This document shows, one piece after another, positions 1 to 6,523 of a stretch of DNA of 17,142 nt (the stretch's first letter is position 1; each line of letters starts with the position of its first letter). Source of the DNA: Desulfosudis sp034189195 (lineage in GTDB: Bacteria > Desulfobacterota > Desulfobacteria > Desulfobacterales > Desulfosudaceae). The notes under the pieces are model-generated. The model was not told the DNA's origin and did not search any database. It was given only the letters and a program-made list of their open reading frames with translations. The translations under genes were made by a program, and so were the position numbers. The stretch lies in contig JAXHVI010000107.1 in assembly GCA_034189195.1 (NCBI GenBank), positions 1 through 17,142 of the forward strand, read 5' to 3'.

Positions 1-35
1 ATCCAGGCCAGAAACTTTCTTCGCGACACAGACAT
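1..35 (-). CDS. hmcB: Start of HmcB-like Tat-exported iron-sulfur protein (partial)
   Basis: Only the first 11 codons lie in the window. They read M-S-V-S-R-R-K-F-L-A-W, which contains a twin-arginine (S-R-R-K-F-L) export motif. A GAGGGA ribosome-binding site (minus strand, bases 42-47) is 6 bases before the ATG at 35, which favours it over the ATG at 41 that touches the site. The gene begins 20 bases after the hmcA stop, so the two are surely co-transcribed. In known hmc operons the gene after hmcA encodes HmcB, a ferredoxin-like subunit with Tat-type export that links the cytochrome to the membrane subunits. The name rests on the Tat motif and the position; the iron-sulfur domain is outside the window. 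Confidence 0.6.
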   Translation of the reverse strand, partial: MSVSRRKFLAW

Positions 36-55
36 ATGCATTCCCTCAAATGGTG

Positions 56-1675
56 TTACTTTTTTGCATGACAGTCGGTGCAACCGACCTTTTCAATATT
101 CATTACCTGGTGACACCCGATGCACTGCTGGTGATAGGCGCCTCTCAGGCCGGGCATCAGCGGGCTGGCGGCGCGGTCCGGCCGGCTGCTGTGGCAGCTG
201 GCGCATTTCGGCGGCTTGGTGCCGGCCGGGCTGTTGTGGTGGCATCCCTGGCACAGCGTGGTCTCGTTGCCGTGGAAAAATGCGGCCAGGTTGTTGTCGG
301 TCACGCCCTTTTTCAGTGACGCGTATATGTTGCGGTGAGGCATCCTGGCCTCTTTGTACTGATCGAGTGCCAGGTCCGGATCCGTCATGGCCGGCACCGT
401 GGCCATGGTGTCGATGGCGACGGTTTCCGGAACCTCTTCTGTGGCCACCTGCTTTTTATTGTCCGGCCTTGCCTTGAGCATGGCCTCGGCCATGGCGCGT
501 CTGGCCTTGTCGTCCATCCTTGCCAGGTCCGTACCGGCATCCGTCGGTGCGGTATGACAGGCGGCGCATTCAGCCCCGTCCTTTTTTGTCGTCCGGGGCA
601 TGGCGGCATGGCAGCCGATGCAGGCCGTTTCCTCGGTCAGGGTCTTGTGGCAGCCGATACAGCTCTGATCGGCGTCCTCTTTATGCATGGCGAACATAAG
701 ATTGATATTATCGCCTTTTTCCGGGTCCCCCTTCATCGTGTGGCAGGTGACACAGGCGGTCATCTCCGCGTGGTGGCATACCCGGCAGGTGTCGTTGGCC
801 GACTCATGGGACAGGTGGTTGAAGGCCACCGGCTGCATGAGGTTCTTGTTGTCAACCGGTTTGTCCGGCGAAAAGGGCAGGATCAGGGCCGCGTCCGGCT
901 GGCCCCGTTCATAACGGGGGATATTGTCCACCTTGGCGATCAGGGCCTGCTGCTCGGGGTCATGGCACCCGCCGCAGTCGATGGGGCCGCTGTTCTTCTT
1001 TTTCGTCTTTTCAGCCTGGTGACAGGTGATACACGCCTGATGGGCCGCGGCCTGCATGGGAATGCGGTTTTCCACCTTCACGTCGCCGTGACAGTAACGG
1101 CAGGAACCCTCCTCGCCCTTGACGTAAACGAGTTTCTCGGTTTCCTTGTTGTATTCGTGATGGCACTGTTCGCACTTGTTGTCCCGGGCCTTGGCATGCC
1201 GGTAGTGAAGTGAATGGTCAAACCCCATGGGGGCCTGGCCGGGGGTGTATTTCGGGTCTTTCGTGTGGCAGGCGTTGCAGGAAACCGGCCCGCTCTTGTC
1301 GCCTCTGGCCAGGGTCTGCTCATGGCAGTCGATGCACTGACCGTGGTAGATGTTGCGCACGGTGTCGGCATCGCTGCTTTCCAGCCGCTTGAACAGGTAG
1401 ACCAACTCGTTGTTCGTTGATTCGGGTTTCGCCTCGTGACAGACCGAACAGTCCTGGCCTTTCTGTGTGACGGCTTTCTGGTGAGCGTCGTGGGCAAAGG
1501 GCACCGGCCTTCTTTTAATGGGGCCGAACACCTTCATGCTGTCGATCATCAGCAGGTCGGGCCGTTGTGCCGAATCGCCTCCGGCGGAGGCGAGCGTGTC
1601 GCGGGCATGGAGTGTGATGTTGATGGCCAACACCAGGGTGATGAAAACACCGATCGATAAAAGCACCTTTTTCAT
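56..1675 (-). CDS. hmcA: 16-haem high-molecular-weight cytochrome c, HmcA
   Basis: The 539-residue product carries exactly 16 CXXCH haem c-binding motifs, from about residue 76 to residue 536, with many further His residues available as axial ligands. That count and length match HmcA of Desulfovibrio. HmcA is a periplasmic cytochrome that takes electrons from the type I cytochrome c3/hydrogenase pool and passes them to the HmcB-F membrane complex. The start chosen is the ATG at 1675: it gives a Sec signal peptide (M-K-K, then a hydrophobic stretch to about residue 20, possible cleavage near L-H-A or A-S-A) and has an AAGGG ribosome-binding site 7 bases upstream. An in-frame ATG at 1726 would add 17 residues that spoil the signal peptide. 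A proline- and methionine-rich stretch without haems (about residues 375-455) separates the first 12 motifs from the last four. hmcB follows 20 bases downstream. Confidence 0.9.
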   Translation of the reverse strand: MKKVLLSIGVFITLVLAINITLHARDTLASAGGDSAQRPDLLMIDSMKVFGPIKRRPVPFAHDAHQKAVTQKGQDCSVCHEAKPESTNNELVYLFKRLESSDADTVRNIYHGQCIDCHEQTLARGDKSGPVSCNACHTKDPKYTPGQAPMGFDHSLHYRHAKARDNKCEQCHHEYNKETEKLVYVKGEEGSCRYCHGDVKVENRIPMQAAAHQACITCHQAEKTKKKNSGPIDCGGCHDPEQQALIAKVDNIPRYERGQPDAALILPFSPDKPVDNKNLMQPVAFNHLSHESANDTCRVCHHAEMTACVTCHTMKGDPEKGDNINLMFAMHKEDADQSCIGCHKTLTEETACIGCHAAMPRTTKKDGAECAACHTAPTDAGTDLARMDDKARRAMAEAMLKARPDNKKQVATEEVPETVAIDTMATVPAMTDPDLALDQYKEARMPHRNIYASLKKGVTDNNLAAFFHGNETTLCQGCHHNSPAGTKPPKCASCHSSRPDRAASPLMPGLRGAYHQQCIGCHQVMNIEKVGCTDCHAKK

Positions 1676-1821
1676 AAACGATCCCTTGCTATTGCTTGAC
1701 GGACAACAAAGAGCCGGCCGGCGCATTCATGCGCGGCCCTGCATCGGTATCGGCGGGTTTTGAGTGGATGCTGCACGGCGTGCATCAGGTTATATCCCCC
1801 CAAATCGGTTTGGTAATACTA

Positions 1822-1860
1822 CTACTTTTAAGGTATGGTATTATCCTACCAAAAGAGTAG
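1822..1860. promoter_or_regulatory. Interrupted inverted repeat at the hmc transcription start region
   Basis: CTACT plus TTT (1822-1829) pairs with AAA and AGTAG (1852-1860) around one bulged base. Further in, GGTA (1832-1835) pairs with TACC (1847-1850), leaving a short AT-rich centre. The repeat lies just downstream of the candidate hmc -10 element on the minus strand. It could be a repressor operator, or a hairpin at the 5' end of the roughly 190-base hmc leader. No regulator can be named from the sequence. Several mismatches make chance pairing in AT-rich DNA possible. Confidence 0.35.
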
Positions 1861-1874
1861 GAAGCACAAGAACA

Positions 1875-1903
1875 GGTTTAATGATCCTTGCAGACGATGT
1901 CAA
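1875..1903 (-). promoter_or_regulatory. Candidate sigma70-type promoter for hmcAB
   Basis: On the minus strand a perfect TTGACA (bases 1903-1898) is followed after 17 bases by TAAACC (1880-1875). The -35 element is perfect and the spacing ideal, but the -10 element matches the consensus at only three of six positions. Transcription would begin near 1868, leaving a leader of about 190 bases before hmcA. The weak -10 could mean that an activator is needed. Confidence 0.4.
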
Positions 1904-2065
1904 GAAAAATTTTTCGGTTTTTAAACGATTTTTTATAATAATCTGATTTTTATCATAAAATAAAGATAATGCCGGGGAGAAATGGCTTTTACAGGGGGCT
2001 GACACCGGCAAAACGGTCCCTCTGTGTATTGTTGCAAACGAGGTTTGACAGATCAAGCCGTGTGC

Positions 2066-2106
2066 GTTACCGCTTTCAACCCGTTCAGGAGGTTGAAGGG
2101 GATAAC
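2066..2106. repeat. 41-base imperfect stem-loop in the intergenic region
   Basis: CTTTCAACC (2073-2081) pairs with GGTTGAAGG (2091-2099) through nine positions, one of them G-U on the plus strand. The loop is CGTTCAGGA. Beyond a mismatch, C2071 pairs with G2101 and GTTA (2066-2069) pairs with TAAC (2103-2106). No T-run follows on either strand, so it is not a standard terminator. It could be a REP-like repeat unit, part of a small RNA, or a binding site. Confidence 0.5.
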
Positions 2107-2333
2107 CGGATATTTTACGAGTTGGTTTGGCCGCAGATGCAAGGCGCAGGGTTTGTTCCGGGCCGTTTTTGGAAAACAGAATCGACATCGGTCAGGCCGC
2201 CTTTTGCGACAGTTCACGGATCTGATCGTCGCAGGCGCAGCCGGCGGTTGTTCGTTTTACGGTCGGCGGTCAGGATCGGCTCATGCCATTTACTGGCATA
2301 CCGAAGCCAACCCCGGCAACCGTATATAGTACC

Positions 2334-2362
2334 TTGACAGTCAAAGGGATACGGCTTATTTT
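2334..2362 (+). promoter_or_regulatory. Candidate promoter of the dnaJ-like gene
   Basis: A perfect TTGACA (2334-2339) is followed after 17 bases by TATTTT (2357-2362), a four-of-six match to the -10 consensus. Transcription would begin near 2369, leaving a leader of about 60 bases. The -35 element overlaps a short palindrome, TTGAC-A-GTCAA (2334-2344). No CIRCE element (the HrcA heat-shock operator) was recognised. Confidence 0.5.
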
Positions 2363-2430
2363 AGTGCTATAACATTTTGAAAGGTCAAGATTTTGGTTGT
2401 CTCAACCATATAAGCGAGGTGAACAGAGCA

Positions 2431-3360
2431 ATGGCGGAAACCGATTACTACAAGATTCTGGGTGTGGAGAAAAACGCCACTGACGAGGAGATTAAAAAGG
2501 CCTATCGAAAGCTGGCCATGAAATATCATCCGGACCACAGCAAGGGTGATAAGAAAGCGGCGGAAGAAAAATTTAAAAAGATCAGTGAAGCCTATGCCGT
2601 GCTCAAGGATAAGGAAAAGAGGAAGCAATACGATACATACGGCGCCAATGGTTTTCATGAGCGGTACTCACAGGAGGACATTTTCCGGGGGTTTGATTTT
2701 TCCGATATTCTGAAGGAATTCGGTTTTGGCGGTGGCGGTGGCTTTTTCTCCGGCGGCGGCCGGGGAGGTGGTGCCCGCTTTTCGTTTGACGGTGGTTCTC
2801 CCTTTGGCGGCGGCGGCCCCAGGCAGACGGCCGCGGTAAAGGGGGAGGACGTGGTGTACGAGCTTCCCGTTACGATTCAGGAGGTCGTCTCCGGCACCAC
2901 CAAGGCGGTCTCCCTTCGGCATGGCGGCGGCACCGAAACCGTCAACGTGAAAATTCCAAAGGGCATGGTGTCCGGCAAGAAGATACGGCTTGCCGGAAAA
3001 GGGCAGCCCAGCCGGTTTGGCGGTCCTTCTGGGGATATGTATATTCAGGCAAAGCTGGTCAAGGACCCGGTGTTCGACGTGGACGGTTACGATCTTTATA
3101 CGACCCGAAGTGTCAAACTGACCGACGCCTTGAAGGGAACCCGGATCACGGTGGCCGGGGTGGACGGCAAAGACCTGAACCTGCGGGTGCCGCCGGGCAC
3201 CCGGCACAAAAGCAAGCTGCGGCTTGCCGGGCAGGGGATTCCCCACATGAGGGGCGCGGGCCGGGGCGACCTGTACGTTGAAATTCACGTGGAGATGCCG
3301 TCCAAATTGACCGATAAGCAGAAACAGCTGGTCGAAGCCCTTGCCGAAACCGGCCTGTAA
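2431..3360 (+). CDS. DnaJ/CbpA-type co-chaperone without zinc finger
   Basis: This 309-residue protein is a class B J-domain protein. The N-terminal J domain (about residues 4-70) has the HPD tripeptide at 33-35, which stimulates DnaK ATPase. A Gly/Phe-rich linker follows (about 95-135), then the two beta-sandwich substrate-binding subdomains of the DnaJ C-terminal region (about 140-300). There are no cysteines, so the CXXCXGXG zinc centre of true DnaJ is absent, as in E. coli CbpA. The start is the ATG at 2431, with GAGGTGA 9 bases upstream; an in-frame TTG at 2377 would add residues outside the family. It probably works with a DnaK encoded elsewhere on protein folding or stress. A 103-base gap separates it from hpt. 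Confidence 0.88.
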   Translation: MAETDYYKILGVEKNATDEEIKKAYRKLAMKYHPDHSKGDKKAAEEKFKKISEAYAVLKDKEKRKQYDTYGANGFHERYSQEDIFRGFDFSDILKEFGFGGGGGFFSGGGRGGGARFSFDGGSPFGGGGPRQTAAVKGEDVVYELPVTIQEVVSGTTKAVSLRHGGGTETVNVKIPKGMVSGKKIRLAGKGQPSRFGGPSGDMYIQAKLVKDPVFDVDGYDLYTTRSVKLTDALKGTRITVAGVDGKDLNLRVPPGTRHKSKLRLAGQGIPHMRGAGRGDLYVEIHVEMPSKLTDKQKQLVEALAETGL

Positions 3361-3382
3361 GGCATAATAATTCAAAGATATT

Positions 3383-3398
3383 GACAAATCCTTTTGTC
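3383..3398. promoter_or_regulatory. Inverted repeat in the dnaJ-like/hpt gap
   Basis: GACAAA and TTTGTC form a perfect 6-base inverted repeat around TCCT. The left arm overlaps a TTGACA (3381-3386), and TATAAA lies at 3413-3418, but the 26-base distance is too long for a normal -35/-10 pair. The stem has little GC and no T-run, so a terminator is unlikely. A promoter/operator for hpt is the best reading, held weakly. Confidence 0.25.
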
Positions 3399-3463
3399 CA
3401 GAGTAAGGGGAATATAAAAGCGGGTGTGGTGCGGGTCACCGCCGCCCGAGAACAGAAAGATAA

Positions 3464-3997
3464 ATGTCTATGCCTGAACTGGTTCCCGTACTGTCGGCGC
3501 AGCAGGTCGAAGAGATCGTGGTTGCCCTTGGGCAAAGGATTTCATCGGATTTTGGGGAGAAGGGGTGCGTTGCCGTCTGTGTGCTCAGGGGCGCCTTTGT
3601 TTTTTTCGCCGACCTCATTCGAACCCTCACCATACCGGTTGAAGTGGACTTTGTGGGTGTTGCCAGTTATGGCGCGCAAATAGAATCTTCCGGCAATATT
3701 GAGTTAACAAAGCCGATTGAGTCTGATATAACAGGCAGACAGGTGCTGGTGGTGGAAGACATTGTGGATACCGGCGCCACAGCCCGGTTTTTGTTGGATT
3801 ATCTGGGCGGTTTCGGGCCGGATCGGATAAGGCTGTGCGCGTTTATGGATAAGCGGGAACGACGGCACCATGCCGTGCGGGTAGATTACAGCGGCCAAGT
3901 TGTCAGGGACGGTTTTCTTGTGGGGTACGGACTGGACTGGAACGGGTGTTATCGGAATCTGAAGGGGATCCATCGCCTGGAACAAAACAACCCCTGA
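3464..3997 (+). CDS. hpt: Hypoxanthine phosphoribosyltransferase
   Basis: The 177-residue cytoplasmic enzyme converts hypoxanthine or guanine plus PRPP to IMP or GMP in purine salvage. The PRPP-binding signature reads V-L-V-V-E-D-I-V-D-T-G-A-T at residues 94-106, with the acidic pair Glu98/Asp99 and the probable catalytic base Asp103. The L-R-G-A pyrophosphate loop is at 41-44, the flexible-loop S-Y-G at 68-70, and the C-terminal V-G-Y-G-L-D-W segment followed by Y-R-N-L is typical of bacterial HPRT. Length is normal. The start at 3464 has only a weak purine-rich site upstream, and ATG at 3470 is an alternative costing two residues. The zinc-ribbon gene starts 24 bases after its stop and is probably co-transcribed. 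With purD-purE, this is one of two purine-related genes in the window. Confidence 0.93.
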   Translation: MSMPELVPVLSAQQVEEIVVALGQRISSDFGEKGCVAVCVLRGAFVFFADLIRTLTIPVEVDFVGVASYGAQIESSGNIELTKPIESDITGRQVLVVEDIVDTGATARFLLDYLGGFGPDRIRLCAFMDKRERRHHAVRVDYSGQVVRDGFLVGYGLDWNGCYRNLKGIHRLEQNNP

Positions 3998-4021
3998 ACC
4001 AAACAAAACACGAGGATAAAG

Positions 4022-5857
4022 ATGATCATTACCTGCGAACAGTGCGGTGTCAGTTTTAAGCTGGATGACAGCCTTGTAAAACCCCAGGGGTCAAAGGTAC
4101 GGTGTTCAAAGTGCAAGCATGTTTTCCGGGCCTATCCCCCGCCCCCGGAACCGGCGCCTGTACAACCGCCCCCGGAAAAAAAGAAACCCAGGCCCCAGGC
4201 GGAACCGGCACCGGAAACACCGGTAAAAGCATCCAAACCTGAAGCAAAGACCCCCCCGCCTCCCCCGCCGTCTGAGCCCGAGAAACCCTCCGACTTTTCC
4301 CTGGACGAAGAGGACCTGGGGCCTGAACCGGACGAGGATCTGGATCTGGGCCTGGACGAGGATCTGGATCTGGGGCTGGAAGAGGATGCCGGGGCAGGTG
4401 CGTCTGACGGGTCAGCCGCATCAGACGATTTCGAACTCTCCATTGACGATGACGAGGACCTCGGGCTTGAGGATGAGGGCGCTGACACATCCGGCGAAGC
4501 CGATGAAGCGGATCCGGACCCGGACTCTGATGAAACCGGTGAGGACAAAGCGGCCGACGACCAGGAGGAGGATTTCGGTCTGGCCCTGGACGACGACGAA
4601 GACCGGCCCGCGGCGGATGATGAGGGTGAAACGGACCTGGATCTGGACTTTGACGATGACGATCTGGGACTGGACGATCTTGAGAACGTCAGCGAGGCGA
4701 CCCCCACTGCAAGCCCCGATGATTTTGAACTTGAACTGGATGATGACGGTGCGCCACCCGAGGAGGATCTTGACTTTTCGGAGGTGGACAGCCTGCTGGA
4801 GGGCGATGATGATACATCGGTGGCTGACACCGTGGAGCTTTCCGCCGATGAACTGAATCTGGACCTGGACGACGATATCGATGGCGCCGATCCCATTGAG
4901 CAGCAGGAGATCGACCTGGCTGATTTGGAGCAGACCATTGAGATGGAGCTGCTGGAGCCAGAGGACGAGGATGATGCGGAGCAGGACGAGCCCGAAGACG
5001 TGGAACTGGCCCTGTCCGATGACGGGCAGGACATGGATGATGATATTGATTTTTCCGATGCCGGCGAGGATGATTTTTCCGATATAGAGCAGATGCTGGC
5101 ATCGGACGAGGATCAGGAAGAGGGCGAGACAGAGGCGGCGGCCGGGACAGAGACGGATGAAGCCGGTGCGGTTGCCGCAGATAAGAAAAAGGCCAAAAAG
5201 GACAAGAAGGCCCAAAAACCGGAAAAGGCAAAGAAAGAAAAGAAAAAGAAGGAAAAGAAAGAAAAGACGGTTTCTGCCGGGGCAAGCGGTGCCGGCAGGC
5301 GGCTACTGAAGGTGATCCTGATCCTGGTGCTGGTGCTGGTCCTTATCGCCGGACTGACCGTGGGCGCCTATTTCCTGGCTTCCAGCATGGGGGTCAGTGT
5401 GCCGCCCATGGACAAGCTGCCGCTTATCGGCACCCTGCTGGGAAAGGGGGGCGCGTCCATCGCCGGAACCGAGGTGGTGGTGGTTAAAAGCTCGCTGCAG
5501 AACAATTTTGTCACCAATGCCCACGCGGGTAAACTGCTGATCATCACCGGTTCCGTTACCAACAGATCTTCTGCGCCGCGGCGGTTCGTCAAAGTGACGG
5601 CATCCCTTGCTTCCCAGGGCAACCCCCTTGCCCGGGAGGTGTCGGCCTACTGCGGCAATATATTGGCCTTTGAGGAGTTGTCCGAGCAGCCCATGGACGT
5701 CATTCAACAGCGGCTGGCCAACCCCTCCGGGGACAACAATCAGAATGCGAATATTCGGGCCGGGGCAACGGTTCCGTTCATGATCGTTATTTCCGATCTG
5801 CCACCGGACCTGGTCGGATACGAGGTCCAGGTCACGGAAGCCTCCCCGATGGCCTGA
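4022..5857 (+). CDS. Zinc-ribbon, acidic, single-pass membrane protein with DUF3426-like C-terminus
   Basis: This 611-residue protein has four parts. Residues 1-36 form an MJ0042-type zinc ribbon with C-x2-C at 5/8 and at 28/31. A Pro-rich linker leads into a very long acidic tract (about 92-385) dominated by Asp and Glu with regular Leu, in runs such as D-L-D-L-G-L-D-E-D. A Lys-rich stretch (about 388-420) precedes one hydrophobic helix (about 431-453). The C-terminal 150 residues resemble DUF3426, a beta-rich domain outside the membrane. Basic residues before the helix suggest that the zinc and acidic parts are cytoplasmic and the C-terminus periplasmic. The family is common in Deltaproteobacteria, and its function is unknown to me. 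GAGGA lies 5-10 bases before the ATG. The acidic tract is low in complexity and probably disordered. Confidence 0.82.
   Translation: MIITCEQCGVSFKLDDSLVKPQGSKVRCSKCKHVFRAYPPPPEPAPVQPPPEKKKPRPQAEPAPETPVKASKPEAKTPPPPPPSEPEKPSDFSLDEEDLGPEPDEDLDLGLDEDLDLGLEEDAGAGASDGSAASDDFELSIDDDEDLGLEDEGADTSGEADEADPDPDSDETGEDKAADDQEEDFGLALDDDEDRPAADDEGETDLDLDFDDDDLGLDDLENVSEATPTASPDDFELELDDDGAPPEEDLDFSEVDSLLEGDDDTSVADTVELSADELNLDLDDDIDGADPIEQQEIDLADLEQTIEMELLEPEDEDDAEQDEPEDVELALSDDGQDMDDDIDFSDAGEDDFSDIEQMLASDEDQEEGETEAAAGTETDEAGAVAADKKKAKKDKKAQKPEKAKKEKKKKEKKEKTVSAGASGAGRRLLKVILILVLVLVLIAGLTVGAYFLASSMGVSVPPMDKLPLIGTLLGKGGASIAGTEVVVVKSSLQNNFVTNAHAGKLLIITGSVTNRSSAPRRFVKVTASLASQGNPLAREVSAYCGNILAFEELSEQPMDVIQQRLANPSGDNNQNANIRAGATVPFMIVISDLPPDLVGYEVQVTEASPMA
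4331..4378 (+). repeat. Tandem 24-base repeat in the acidic tract
   Basis: Two adjacent 24-base units (4331-4354 and 4355-4378), each beginning GACGAGGATCTGGATCTGGG, differ at one base. Each encodes D-E-D-L-D-L-G-L. Looser copies of the D-L-x-L pattern recur to about 5080, suggesting that the acidic tract grew by local duplication. Confidence 0.75.
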
Positions 5858-5929
5858 TGCGGTCCAAACACGATTTCTGCTTGACTAACCGGCCTGAAGC
5901 TGGTAGTGAGTTTCTTCCCGTTGTGGTGG

Positions 5930-5957
5930 GCGGCCGCCGGCGGGATGCCGCTTTTTT
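5930..5957 (+). terminator. Probable rho-independent terminator after the DUF3426 gene
   Basis: GCGGC (5930-5934) can pair with GCCGC (5947-5951), and CGGC (5938-5941) with GCCG (5947-5950) as an alternative fold. Six T residues (5952-5957) follow at once. It lies 73 bases after the stop codon and only 9 bases before the tRNA-Met, so it either ends the upstream transcript or sits inside a transcript that includes the tRNA. Confidence 0.55.
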
Positions 5958-5966
5958 GCACCATGT

Positions 5967-6043
5967 GGCGATGTAGCTCAGCTGGTTAGAGCATACGGCT
6001 CATATCCGTAGTGTCCGGGGTTCAAGTCCCTGCATCGCCACCA
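5967..6043 (+). tRNA. tRNA-Met (anticodon CAT)
   Basis: A full cloverleaf can be drawn. GGCGATG (5967-5973) pairs with CATCGCC (6033-6039), followed by discriminator A and an encoded CCA (6041-6043). The D arm contains AGCTCAGCTGGTTAGAGC. The anticodon stem TACGG/CCGTA encloses the loop CTCATAT with CAT at 6001-6003. The T arm has GGTTCAAGTCC. The paired first acceptor base pair (G-C) argues against initiator tRNA, which has an unpaired 1-72. A lysidine-type tRNA-Ile(CAT) cannot be fully excluded by eye, but elongator Met fits better. No convincing promoter lies between the hairpin at 5930-5957 and the gene; a TTGACT at 5881 with a weak extended -10 (TGGTAGTGA, 5901-5909) would transcribe through that hairpin. 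Confidence 0.93.
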
Positions 6044-6056
6044 CTTGATCACGCAG

Positions 6057-6091
6057 GGCTCTTTTGGACGGGATGTCAAAAAGAGCCTTTT
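6057..6091 (+). terminator. Rho-independent terminator of tRNA-Met
   Basis: GGCTCTTTTGGAC (6057-6069) pairs with GTCAAAAAGAGCC (6075-6087) at 12 of 13 positions around the loop GGGAT, followed by TTTT (6088-6091). It begins 13 bases after the tRNA CCA end. The T-run touches the ATG of the next gene at 6092. Confidence 0.8.
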
Positions 6092-6523
6092 ATGTTTTTG
6101 CGGGTGCGTATCGTGTTTCCCGGTTTTGAGAAGATCGTTGAACAGCGGATCGAAAGGGCCCGGCGGGAGGGGGCCTTTGACAACCTGCCCGGCGCCGGCA
6201 AACCCCTGGCGCTGGAGGACGACCGGCATGTTCCCGAGGATCTCCGGCTGGCCTACAAGATACTCAAAAACGCCGGATGCCTGCCGCCCGAGATCGAGCT
6301 GCGCAAAGAGATCCGGCAGACCGAGGATCTGCTGGCCGGCGAGACCGACGTAAAAGAGCAGTACCGGCTGACCAGGCGGCTCAACCTGCTTATTGCCAGG
6401 GTCAACATGATGCGCGGCGGACATGCGGCCCTGGAAATACCTCAGAAATACCTTGGCCGGTTCAACGAGCGGATGCGGCCCGGCGAGAATGTGCAGACAG
6501 GAAAAGGGGCAGGCGGACGATGA
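6092..6523 (+). CDS. DUF1992 (DnaJ homologue subfamily C member 28 conserved domain) protein
   Basis: The 143-residue protein contains the DUF1992 signature near its N-terminus: F-E-K-I-V-E-Q-R-I-E-R-A, then F-D-N-L-P-G-A-G-K-P-L, then a helical stretch with Y-K-I-L-K-N-A-G and P-P-E-I-E-L. Members are small, mostly helical proteins of unknown function; despite the family name, no J domain is present. The start is uncertain. ATG 6092 abuts the T-run of the tRNA terminator and has no ribosome-binding site; TTG 6098, GTG 6104 and GTG 6113 are alternatives, also without a clear site. The frame is open back into the tRNA, which cannot be coding. The stop overlaps the ddl start by ATGA, indicating translational coupling. 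Confidence 0.8.
   Translation: MFLRVRIVFPGFEKIVEQRIERARREGAFDNLPGAGKPLALEDDRHVPEDLRLAYKILKNAGCLPPEIELRKEIRQTEDLLAGETDVKEQYRLTRRLNLLIARVNMMRGGHAALEIPQKYLGRFNERMRPGENVQTGKGAGGR

Larger units (their letters stand above)
1676..2430. other. 755-base divergent intergenic region, no convincing gene
   Basis: This gap separates hmcA (leftward) from the dnaJ-like gene (rightward) and holds the promoters of both. Bases 1810-1965 are distinctly AT-rich compared with the rest of the window and include the perfect palindrome TTTTAT-C-ATAAAA (1948-1960). Bases 1970-2320 are GC-richer and contain a 41-base stem-loop (2066-2106) and a weaker hairpin, TGCGAC (2205-2210) with GTCGCA (2228-2233). Open frames of 100-122 codons occur on both strands, but they overlap each other, are rich in Arg, Ser and Cys in the pattern typical of non-coding GC-rich DNA, lack ribosome-binding sites and resemble no family I know. 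A small RNA is possible but unproven. Confidence 0.6.

Noticed and set aside
335..1213. 292-codon plus-strand open frame opposite hmcA
   Set aside because: It is antisense to a cytochrome with 16 intact haem motifs and resembles no family; GC-rich third positions produce such shadow frames.
1841..2188. 115-codon minus-strand and 100-122-codon plus-strand frames in the intergenic region
   Set aside because: They overlap each other, lack ribosome-binding sites, cross the candidate promoter elements and match no known family.
2334..2375. CIRCE (HrcA) operator before the dnaJ-like gene
   Set aside because: TTAGTGCTATAA superficially recalls it, but the TTAGCACTC-N9-GAGTGCTAA pattern is absent.
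3361..3463. Terminator after the dnaJ-like gene
   Set aside because: The GACAAA/TTTGTC repeat is AT-rich with no following T-run, so it does not resemble an intrinsic terminator.
4132..5034. 300-codon minus-strand Ser-rich open frame
   Set aside because: It is the antisense reading of the Asp/Glu codons in the acidic tract; poly-Ser here is a by-product of GAC/GAT/GAG repeats.
6011..6091. Upstream extension of the DUF1992 frame from a GTG at 6011
   Set aside because: This start lies inside tRNA-Met and the extension runs through the tRNA terminator, so it cannot be the natural N-terminus.
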